Assembly (NCBI GenBank): GCA_023438115.1
Contig: JAEZEB010000001.1
Location: forward strand, 1 to 29,290
Source of the DNA: Pseudomonadota bacterium
Lineage (GTDB): Bacteria; Pseudomonadota; Gammaproteobacteria; Burkholderiales; Burkholderiaceae_C
DNA: 29,290 nucleotides
Direction: 5' to 3'
Positions within the stretch are counted from its first letter, which is position 1. Every line of letters starts with the position of its first letter. Below the pieces are notes generated by a model. It was not told the DNA's origin and ran no database searches. It saw nothing but the letters and a program-made list of their open reading frames with translations. The translations under genes were made by a program, and so were the position numbers. Positions 23,387-29,290 of this stretch are shown here, piece after piece.

Positions 23387-24507
23387 CAGATGATCTCCAG
23401 GTCGGCCTTCAGCGCGCCCGCGGCCTTGAGCGCCTGCAGGATCCCGATCAGGTCCTGCGCGCTCGCGCCCAGCGCGTTGAGCGACTTCACGACGTCGGCG
23501 AGTTCCGCCGCCGCCGGCAGGTTGAACAGCGTGCCGGGTCCTTGCTGGATGCGGATGTCCGCCTTCTCCGCCACGACGGTCTCGCCGCCGCTCAGCGGAC
23601 CCGGTTGGCTCACCACGGGTGTGCTGGAAACGGTCACGGCGAGGCTGCCATGCGCGACGGCGCAAGCGCCCAGGCGCACCGACTGGTTGATCACCACGGA
23701 GCCCGTGCGCGCATTCACGATCACCTTGGCAGGCGGCGCCGCCAGTGCGACCTCGATGCCTTCGAGTTCCGCGATGAAGGCCACGCGGCTGCCGTGGCCC
23801 GGGAAGCGCACCTGCACGACGCGGCCATCCAGCGGTTCGGCCACCTGCGTGCCCAGCTTGCGGTTGATCGCCTCGGCGACCAGCCGCGCGGTGGAGAAAT
23901 CGGTCTGGTTCAATTCGAGGTGGAGCACGTCCTGCTCCAGCGCGCGGTTGGCGACGGCGCGTTCGACCGTGGCGCCGCCGGGGATGCGGCCCGCCAGCAT
24001 GTGGTTGATGGCGACCTTGCTGCCGCCCGCGGCGGCGCCGGCGCCGCCGATCACCAGGCTGCCCTGCGCCATCGCGTAGATGTCGCCGTCGGCGCCGCGC
24101 AGCGGCGTGAGCATCAGCGTGCCGCCGCGCAGGCTGCGCGCATTGCCCAGCGACGACACCGTCACGTCGATGTTCTGGCCGGGTTGCGCGAAAGCGGGCA
24201 GCGAAGCCGTCACCATCACGGCCGCGACGTTCTTCATCTGCGGCGTCACGCCCGGCGGCAGCGTCACGCCGAACTGCGACAGCAGCGACTGCACGCTCTG
24301 GCCGGTGAACTGCACCTGGTTGGTGGCATCGCCGCTGCCGTCCAGGCCCACGACCACGCCGTAGCCGATCAGCTGGTTCACGCGCACGCCGGAGACCGTG
24401 GCGAGGTCGCGGATGCGTTCGCTGCCGCCGCCGACGGCACCGGCGACGCCGCACGCGGCCGCCAGCACGCACGCGAGCAAGGTGTGGAAGACGCGTCGCA
24501 TGGCCAT
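23386..24507 (-). CDS. flgI: Flagellar P-ring protein, FlgI
   Basis: 373 residues from ATG at 24507 (TGATG junction with flgH; an ATG at 24501 would remove two residues). A Sec signal peptide (MRRVFHTLLACVLAAACGVAGA) fits the periplasmic location. Conserved FlgI blocks are RIRDLATVSGVRVNQLIGYGVVVGLDGSGD, QSVQSLLSQFGV, KNVAAVMVTASLPAFAQPGQNIDVTVSSLGNA (family block), RGGTLMLTPLRGADG, ARTGSVVINQSVRLG and, at the end, LVKSLNALGASAQDLIGILQALKAAGALKADLEII-type sequence. It assembles around the rod in the peptidoglycan layer. The length equals the usual size of the family. Confidence 0.96.
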   Translation of the reverse strand: MAMRRVFHTLLACVLAAACGVAGAVGGGSERIRDLATVSGVRVNQLIGYGVVVGLDGSGDATNQVQFTGQSVQSLLSQFGVTLPPGVTPQMKNVAAVMVTASLPAFAQPGQNIDVTVSSLGNARSLRGGTLMLTPLRGADGDIYAMAQGSLVIGGAGAAAGGSKVAINHMLAGRIPGGATVERAVANRALEQDVLHLELNQTDFSTARLVAEAINRKLGTQVAEPLDGRVVQVRFPGHGSRVAFIAELEGIEVALAAPPAKVIVNARTGSVVINQSVRLGACAVAHGSLAVTVSSTPVVSQPGPLSGGETVVAEKADIRIQQGPGTLFNLPAAAELADVVKSLNALGASAQDLIGILQALKAAGALKADLEII

Positions 24508-25181
24508 CACACCGGCGCGATGCTGAGGAAGAAGCGCGAGAGCCAGCCCAGGCCCTGCACGCGGCCAAGGTCGCCGCGGCCGCGCTGCTCCAGGCGCGCA
24601 TCGGCCACCTGCGTGGAACTCACGAGATTGCCCACGCGGATCGTGGCGGGGTTCACCACGCCGGAAAAGCGCATCACGTCCACGTTGCCGTTCACGCCGA
24701 TCTGCTTCTCGCCCCTCACCAGCAGGTTGCCGTTGGGCAGCACCTGCTGCACCGTGACGGTGATCGTGCCGCTGAAGTTGTTCGTGCTGTTGGTCTGGCC
24801 GTCGCCCTTGTTCTCCAGCGCGGAATCGGCTTCGAGCTGCAGGCGGCCCAGGGTGCGCAGCGAAGCATAGGGCAGCTGCGACACGCCGGCGGCCACCGAG
24901 CCGTTGCGCGAGATGTTGGTGGTGGATTGCTGCGTGGCCTTGGCCGTTTCCTCGATGCGGATGGTCAGCGTGTCGCCGACCAGGCGCGCGCGCCTGTCCT
25001 CGAACAGCGGCCGGTGCGTGGCCGCATTGAAGATCGCGCCGGTGGTCGCCGGCGCGGGTTGCGGCGCGATCGCCGCTGCGGCGCCGACGGCGGGCATGGG
25101 ATGCATCTCCACGCTGGGCGTGTTCAGCGTGGTACAGCCGGCGAGCAGCAGCGCGGACAGGAGGGACAGGAACTTCTTCAT
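24507..25181 (-). CDS. flgH: Flagellar L-ring lipoprotein, FlgH
   Basis: 224 residues from ATG at 25181, giving a compact lipoprotein signal MKKFLSLLSALLLAGC with the lipidated cysteine at residue 16. An in-frame GTG at 25193, which overlaps the flgG stop as GTGA, would add four residues and is a real alternative because neither start has a ribosome binding site. Family landmarks are IFNAATHRPLFEDRRARLVGDTLTIRIEE, FSGTITVTVQQVLPNGNLLVRGEKQIGVN, and MRFSGVVNPATI followed by STQVADARLE and a GLGWLSRFF end. It forms the outer-membrane ring through which the rod passes. Confidence 0.95.
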   Translation of the reverse strand: MKKFLSLLSALLLAGCTTLNTPSVEMHPMPAVGAAAAIAPQPAPATTGAIFNAATHRPLFEDRRARLVGDTLTIRIEETAKATQQSTTNISRNGSVAAGVSQLPYASLRTLGRLQLEADSALENKGDGQTNSTNNFSGTITVTVQQVLPNGNLLVRGEKQIGVNGNVDVMRFSGVVNPATIRVGNLVSSTQVADARLEQRGRGDLGRVQGLGWLSRFFLSIAPV

Positions 25182-25189
25182 CGCGTGGC

Positions 25190-25972
25190 TCACAGTTGCG
25201 CCAGCCGGCCCAGCATCTGGTCGGAGGTCTGGATGGCCTTGGAGTTGATCTCGTAGGCGCGCTGCGTCTGGATCATGGCCACGAGCTCCTCCACCACGTT
25301 CACGTTGGAGCCTTCCACCATGCCCTGGTTGAGGAAGCCCAGGCCGTCGGTGCCCGGATTGCCGGCCTGCGCCGGGCCGGAGGCGGCCGTCTCGGTGAAC
25401 AGGTTGCCGCCGCGCGGATCCAGGCCGGCGGGGTTCATGAAGCTCGCGAGCTGCAGCTGGCCGACCTGCTGCGGCGCGGCCTGGCCGGGCACGGTGGCCG
25501 ACACCACGCCGTCGCGGCCGATGGTGATGCCCTGCGCGTTGGCGGGGATCATGATGCCGGGGCTCACCTGGAAGCCGGCGCTCGTGACCAACTGGCCCTG
25601 CGCATCGACCTGGAAGGCGCCGTCGCGCGTGTAGGCGGTGCTGCCGTCGGGCATCTGCACCTGGAAGAAGCCCTGGCCGTTGATCGCCAGGTCCATCTGG
25701 TTGCCGGTCTGCGTGAGGCTGCCCTGCGTGAAGTTGCGCGAGGTGGCCACCGCGCGCACGCCGCTTCCGAGTTGCAGCCCCACGGGCAGCGCAGTCTCCT
25801 GCGTGGTGGGGCCACCGGCCTGGCGGATGTTCTGGTACATCAGGTCCTCGAACACGGCGCGGCTCTTCTTGTAGCCGTTGGTGCCGACGTTGGCGAGGTT
25901 GTGCGTGATGGCATCCAGCTGGGTCTGCTGGGCCTCGAGGCCGGTCTTGGCGATGGCCAGGGAACGCATCAT
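25190..25972 (-). CDS. flgG: Flagellar distal rod protein, FlgG
   Basis: 260 residues, the near-invariant FlgG length. It starts MMRSLAIAKTGLEAQQTQLDAITHNLANVGTNGYKKSRAVFEDLMYQ, where NLANVGTNGYKKSRAVFEDL identifies FlgG rather than FlgF or FlgE. Further blocks are GNQMDLAINGQGFFQV, TRDGAF and the C-terminal EGSNVNVVEELVAMIQTQRAYEINSK. An AAGGA ribosome binding site is eight bases before ATG 25972 (a second ATG follows at once). FlgG polymerises into the distal rod that crosses the P- and L-rings. It follows flgF by 17 bases. Confidence 0.97.
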   Translation of the reverse strand: MMRSLAIAKTGLEAQQTQLDAITHNLANVGTNGYKKSRAVFEDLMYQNIRQAGGPTTQETALPVGLQLGSGVRAVATSRNFTQGSLTQTGNQMDLAINGQGFFQVQMPDGSTAYTRDGAFQVDAQGQLVTSAGFQVSPGIMIPANAQGITIGRDGVVSATVPGQAAPQQVGQLQLASFMNPAGLDPRGGNLFTETAASGPAQAGNPGTDGLGFLNQGMVEGSNVNVVEELVAMIQTQRAYEINSKAIQTSDQMLGRLAQL

Positions 25973-25989
25973 GGCGGGATTCCTTCGTT

Positions 25990-26724
25990 TCAGCGGGCCG
26001 GCGCGAGCAGCTGCGCCGCGCGCTGGTCGTTCTGCTCCGCGTTCTGCAGGAGCTTCATCTGGGTGTCGAACTGGCGGGCGGCGGCGATCATTCCCACCAT
26101 CGCCTCCACCACGTTCACGTTGCTGCCTTCGAGCGCGCCGGACGCCACGCGTACCTGCGCATCGGGCGGCACGTCCTCGCCGGTGATCGTGCGCAGCAGG
26201 CCGTCTTCGCCCTTGCGCAGTTCGTTCGCTTGCGGGTTCACCAGCTTCAGGCGCCCCACCATTTCGGCGGGACCGTTCGCCGGCTTCGCCGACACCGTGC
26301 CGTCGGCGGCGATGCTCACGGTGGTGCCCGGCGGGATGTTGAGCGGACCGCCTTCGCCTGCAACGGGCCGGCCGGCCGACGTGACCAGCTGGCCCTCGGC
26401 GCTCACCTGCAGCGACCCGCCGCGGGTATAGGCCTCGGTGCCGTCGAAGGCCTGCACGGCCAGCCAGCCCTGGCCCTGGATGGCCACGTCGAGCGGGCGG
26501 CCCGTGGTCTCGATCGCGCCCGAGGCCGTGTCGAAGCCTGCGGTCGCCTCCACGGACACGACGCGCGTGGGCGTGCCGTCGCCGCGCACCGGCACGGCGC
26601 GGAACACCACCTGTTCGGCGCGAAAGCCGGTGGTGTTCGCGTTGGCCAGGTTGTTGGTCAGGCCGTCCTGGCGCTGGATCAGCGCGCGGGCGGCGGACGC
26701 GGCGGTGTAGATCAGGCGGTCCAT
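25990..26724 (-). CDS. flgF: Flagellar proximal rod protein, FlgF
   Basis: 244 residues. MDRLIYTAASAARALIQRQDGLTNNLANANTTGFRAEQVVFRAVPV is the FlgF N-terminus (DRLIYTA start, TNNLANANTTGFRA). It shares with FlgG and FlgE the GRPLDVAIQGQGWLAV and TRGGSLQ blocks and the C-terminal EGSNVNVVEAMVGMIAAARQF helix, all parts of the rod/hook superfamily. It is exported by the flagellar apparatus and forms part of the proximal rod. Eleven bases separate it from flgE; its ribosome binding site is weak (TGAG). Confidence 0.96.
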   Translation of the reverse strand: MDRLIYTAASAARALIQRQDGLTNNLANANTTGFRAEQVVFRAVPVRGDGTPTRVVSVEATAGFDTASGAIETTGRPLDVAIQGQGWLAVQAFDGTEAYTRGGSLQVSAEGQLVTSAGRPVAGEGGPLNIPPGTTVSIAADGTVSAKPANGPAEMVGRLKLVNPQANELRKGEDGLLRTITGEDVPPDAQVRVASGALEGSNVNVVEAMVGMIAAARQFDTQMKLLQNAEQNDQRAAQLLAPAR

Positions 26725-26735
26725 CGCTCAGTGGA

Positions 26736-28010
26736 TCAGCGCAAATTGACCAGCGAGGACACCATCTGGTCCTGGGTCTTGATGGTCTGCGCGTTGGCCT
26801 GGTAGGCGCGCTGCGCGGTGATCATGTCCACCAGCTGCTGCGTCAGGTCGATGTTCGCCTCTTCCAGCGCACCGCCGGTCAGCATGCCGAGGTTGGCCGA
26901 GCCGGGCGTGCCCACGGCCGGCTGGCCGGAGGCCGGCGTGGCGCGCCACATGTTGCCGCCCACGGGCGCCAGGCCCTGCTCGTTGCGGAAGTCGGCCAGC
27001 GCGATCTGCGCCGCGGACACGGTCTGGCCGTTGGAGTAGCGCGCCTGCACCACGCCGTTGCCGTCGATGGCGAAGCCGGTGAGCTGGCCGGGCGGATAGC
27101 CGTCCTGCGACACGGCGGTGACGCCGAACGCGCTGCCGAATTGCGTGCTGCCGCCGAAGGACAGCGACAGCGGCGCGGTGGTCGTCGCGGGCGCGCCCGG
27201 CACCGGCAGCGTGGCCGAGGGGAAAGGCAGCTCGAGGTCGAGGTTGGCGGTGGCGGGATCCAGCACACCGTCGGGGCCGAAGGCCAGGCGGCCGGCCGGC
27301 ACCTGCGTGCCGCCCCCCGCGATGGCGGGCGTGGGCTGGCCGTCCAGCGCGGTGTAGACCTCCCACTCGTTGTCCGTGGCACTGCGGCGGAAGTACATCG
27401 ACAGCACGTGCTCGTTGCCCTGCTGGTCGTAGACCATCATCGCGGTGGAAGAGGTATAGGAGCTCGCCTCGCCCAGGGCGAAGGGCGGCATGTCGGCGTC
27501 CGGCGCGGGCGTGCGGCCATCGAGGTTCAGGGTCATCTGCCCGGTGGCGCTGACGCGCGGCGCCACGCCCTGCGTGGGCAGGCGGATGTCGCTCGTGGTG
27601 CCGCTCGGGCGGCCCGCGGCGTTGACGGTGTAGCCCTGCAGGCGCATGCCCTGGTTGTTGACCAGGAAGCCGTCGCTGTTCATCTGGAAGGACCCGTTGC
27701 GCGTGTACGCGGGATCCACGCCGCCGGGAGATGCCACCACGAAGAAACCGCGGCCGTTGATGGCCACGTCCAGCGGGTTGTCGGTCGTGCGCAGGCTGCC
27801 CTGGCCGAAGTTCTGCGTCACGTCGGCGGCGCGCACGCCCATGCCGGTGGCGTGCGACAGCTGGTGCAGCGCGGCGTTCGCATAGACGTCGGAGAACTCG
27901 ACGCGCGCGCCCTTCGCGCCCACCGTGTTGGCGTTCGCGATGTTGTTGCTGATCACCTCGAGGTTGCGCTGCGCGGCGTTCAGGCCGCTGATGCCTTGCT
28001 GGAAACTCAT
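26736..28010 (-). CDS. flgE: Flagellar hook protein, FlgE
   Basis: 424 residues from ATG at 28010, with AGGG six bases upstream. The start MSFQQGISGLNAAQRNLEVISNNIANANTVGAKGARVEFSDVYA is typical FlgE. Other landmarks are NPLDVAINGRGFFVV, AYTRNGSFQMNSDGFLVNNQGMRLQGY, the FlgE-specific central domain (TSSTAMMVYDQQGNEHVLSMYF) and the C-terminal LTQQLVDMITAQRAYQANAQTIKTQDQM. The protein builds the universal joint between rod and filament. It follows flgD by 13 bases. Confidence 0.97.
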   Translation of the reverse strand: MSFQQGISGLNAAQRNLEVISNNIANANTVGAKGARVEFSDVYANAALHQLSHATGMGVRAADVTQNFGQGSLRTTDNPLDVAINGRGFFVVASPGGVDPAYTRNGSFQMNSDGFLVNNQGMRLQGYTVNAAGRPSGTTSDIRLPTQGVAPRVSATGQMTLNLDGRTPAPDADMPPFALGEASSYTSSTAMMVYDQQGNEHVLSMYFRRSATDNEWEVYTALDGQPTPAIAGGGTQVPAGRLAFGPDGVLDPATANLDLELPFPSATLPVPGAPATTTAPLSLSFGGSTQFGSAFGVTAVSQDGYPPGQLTGFAIDGNGVVQARYSNGQTVSAAQIALADFRNEQGLAPVGGNMWRATPASGQPAVGTPGSANLGMLTGGALEEANIDLTQQLVDMITAQRAYQANAQTIKTQDQMVSSLVNLR

Positions 28011-28023
28011 GGAAGCCCTGCTT

Positions 28024-28689
28024 TCAGAGGAAGGAATGGATTTCGGACCAGGTGCGCGTGCCGGCGCTGCCCAGGTCCAGGTGCACGGCGCCGTCGCGCT
28101 GCGAAACCGACTGCACGCGCGCCGCGGTGAGCGGCATCGCGTCCAGCGGCTGGCCCTTCGCGTCGACCGCGGCCACGTGCATGCGCCAATTGCCGTCCGC
28201 CAGTTGCCTGCCGTCGTCGGCCTTGCCGTCCCAGGCGAAGCTGCGCACGCCGGCGCCGCTCTTGCCCAGGTCCACCGTGCGCACCACGACGCCGGCGGGG
28301 TCGAGGATCTCCACCTGCACGCGCGCGGCATCGGCGGGCAGGTCCACGCCGCCGGTGGCCTGGCCGCCGGCCAGTGCGAGGGACTGGCCCGCCACGAGCA
28401 CATTGCGGCCCGGCATCTGCATGGCCGATTGCGACTGCACCGACTGGAAGGCCGTCAGCAGCGAGGCGACGGTGGTGTTCAGCTTCTCGATGCCGCCCAC
28501 CGTGTTGATCTGCGCGACCTGGCTGGTCATCTGCGCGTTGTCCATCGGGTTGAGCGGGTCCTGGTTCTTCATCTGCGCCACCAGCAGCTTCATGAAGCGG
28601 TCTTCCTGCTCCGCGGCGCTGGTCAGGCCGCCCGCCTTGGCGGTGTTCGTGGTATTGCCGGCGGCGCCGGTGGGAGGGATGGTGCTCAC
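28024..28689 (-). CDS. flgD: Flagellar hook-capping (scaffold) protein, FlgD
   Basis: 221 residues with a GTG start at 28689, supported by an AAGGCAGG ribosome binding region nine or so bases upstream and the absence of an earlier ATG. The family signature RFMKLLVAQMKNQDPLNPMDNAQMTSQVAQ lies at about 31-60, followed by a coil region and a C-terminal FlgD Ig-like/Tudor module (VQVEILDPAGVVVRTVDLG, SFAWDGKADDGRQLADGNW). FlgD caps the growing hook and is discarded when the hook is complete. It begins 10 bases after the flgC stop. Confidence 0.95.
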   Translation of the reverse strand: MSTIPPTGAAGNTTNTAKAGGLTSAAEQEDRFMKLLVAQMKNQDPLNPMDNAQMTSQVAQINTVGGIEKLNTTVASLLTAFQSVQSQSAMQMPGRNVLVAGQSLALAGGQATGGVDLPADAARVQVEILDPAGVVVRTVDLGKSGAGVRSFAWDGKADDGRQLADGNWRMHVAAVDAKGQPLDAMPLTAARVQSVSQRDGAVHLDLGSAGTRTWSEIHSFL

Positions 28690-28699
28690 GGTGCCTGCC

Positions 28700-29104
28700 T
28701 TACTGGCCCATCTGCAGCGTCTTCGAGAGCAGCTGGCGGGCGGTGTTCATCACTTCGACGTTGTTCTGGTAGGAGCGCGAGGCCGAGATCATGTTGACCA
28801 TCTCGTCCACCACGTTCACGTTGGAATGCGTCACGTAGCCATCGGCATCGGCCAGCGGGTTGCCGGGCTCGTGCACGCGGCGCAGCGGCGCCTGGGTTTC
28901 CAGCACGCCGCTCACGCGCACGCCCGCCACCTCGCTGCCGGGCAGCGGCTGCGTCTCGAACTGGATCTGGCGCGCCTTGTACGGCTGGCCGTCGGGGCCG
29001 GCCACGGCATCGGCGTTGGCGAGGTTGCTCGCCACCACGTTGAGCCGCTTGCTCTGCGCCGACACGGCGCTGCCGGCGATCGCGAAAACCTGGGTGAGGG
29101 ACAT
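28700..29104 (-). CDS. flgC: Flagellar basal-body rod protein, FlgC
   Basis: 134 residues, the standard FlgC size, from ATG at 29104 with AAAGGAAC seven bases upstream. MSLTQVFAIAGSAVSAQSKRLNVVASNLANADA contains the NVVASNLANA motif of rod proteins. The FlgC-specific middle (GQPYKARQIQFE) and the end VTHSNVNVVDEMVNMISASRSYQNNVEVMNTARQLLSKTLQMGQ are clear. It is a proximal rod component exported by the flagellar secretion system. Eleven bases separate it from flgB. Confidence 0.97.
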   Translation of the reverse strand: MSLTQVFAIAGSAVSAQSKRLNVVASNLANADAVAGPDGQPYKARQIQFETQPLPGSEVAGVRVSGVLETQAPLRRVHEPGNPLADADGYVTHSNVNVVDEMVNMISASRSYQNNVEVMNTARQLLSKTLQMGQ

Positions 29105-29115
29105 GCGTTGTTCCT

Positions 29116-29290
29116 TTACTGGCCCGAGATGGCGCTGAGCATGGTGCGCACGTCGCCGTTGATGAAGCGCAGCGTGGCTTCGTAGCGCAGGGCGTTGTCG
29201 GCGAAGTGCGCGCGCTCGCGATCGAGGTCCACCGTGTTGCCGGCCAGCGCGGGCTGGTCCGTCGTGCGCCACGCGAGATCGGTGGTGGAC
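29116..29290 (-). CDS. flgB: Flagellar basal-body rod protein, FlgB (partial, N-terminus beyond window)
   Basis: About 57 C-terminal residues are present, ending at TAA (29116-29118); the N-terminal half lies beyond the right edge. The segment reads AGNTVDLDRERAHFADNALRYEATLRFINGDVRTMLSAISGQ, where NTVDLDRE..FA.NA..Y is the FlgB signature and the last 20 residues are the usual C-terminal helix. As the first gene of flgBCDEFGHIJKL it should follow a promoter outside the window, often divergent from flgA/flgM. Confidence 0.93.
   Translation of the reverse strand, partial: STTDLAWRTTDQPALAGNTVDLDRERAHFADNALRYEATLRFINGDVRTMLSAISGQ

Noticed and set aside
1..29290. CRISPR arrays, tRNA or rRNA genes, insertion sequences, prophage genes or toxin-antitoxin pairs
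   Set aside because: I looked for regularly spaced direct repeats, cloverleaf-like segments, transposase or integrase motifs and small overlapping gene pairs and found none; the only repeats are the palindromic intergenic units described.

Overview
The window is very GC-rich, almost fully coding DNA with short intergenic gaps and many ATGA/TGATG/CTAG gene junctions. The features point to a flagellated betaproteobacterium of the Burkholderiales, most likely Comamonadaceae (Ramlibacter/Variovorax-like): two Bug/TctC-type solute-binding proteins, a branched-chain-type ABC uptake cluster paired with acyl-CoA ligases, short palindromic intergenic repeats of a style common in that family, and a complete flg operon. 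The taxonomic call is inference; there is no rRNA or other marker gene. No gap between genes reaches 300 bases.

Layout. (1) 1-1315: the end of an archaic (Csu-type) chaperone-usher pilus operon, with the usher C-terminus followed by a two-domain spore-coat-U tip subunit. (2) 1332-3891: small housekeeping or unknown genes: a DUF805 membrane protein, a TPR protein, a small unknown protein and an RluF/RsuA-type pseudouridine synthase. (3) 3881-13330: a Crp/Fnr-type regulator (minus strand) divergent from a plus-strand cluster of acyl-CoA ligase, LivG, LivH, LivM, periplasmic binding protein, LivF and a PaaK-like ligase. This looks like an uptake-and-CoA-activation module for a carboxylic acid, possibly aromatic; the substrate cannot be read from sequence. 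A perfect 16-bp palindrome in the divergent promoter sits where a class II Crp/Fnr activator site should sit. Three copies of a double-hairpin repeat interrupt the cluster. (4) 13443-15543: two Bug-family periplasmic binding proteins separated by a clear intrinsic terminator. (5) 15572-19393: a DUF2158-like small protein, a large hybrid histidine kinase (CHASE3-PAS-HisKA-HATPase-REC-HPt) and an HDOD protein. (6) 19390-29290, minus strand: flgL to flgB, i.e. flgBCDEFGHIJKL in canonical order with flgB cut by the window edge, encoding rod, hook, hook cap, P- and L-rings, rod-cap muramidase and hook-filament junction proteins.

Most of the window is conventional. The observations most worth following are the covarying repeat family inside the liv cluster (one copy leaves livH no space for an exposed Shine-Dalgarno), the Crp-class-II promoter geometry, and the PaaK-like protein whose ATP-binding P-loop motif is replaced. 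I do not see a convincing wholly new system.
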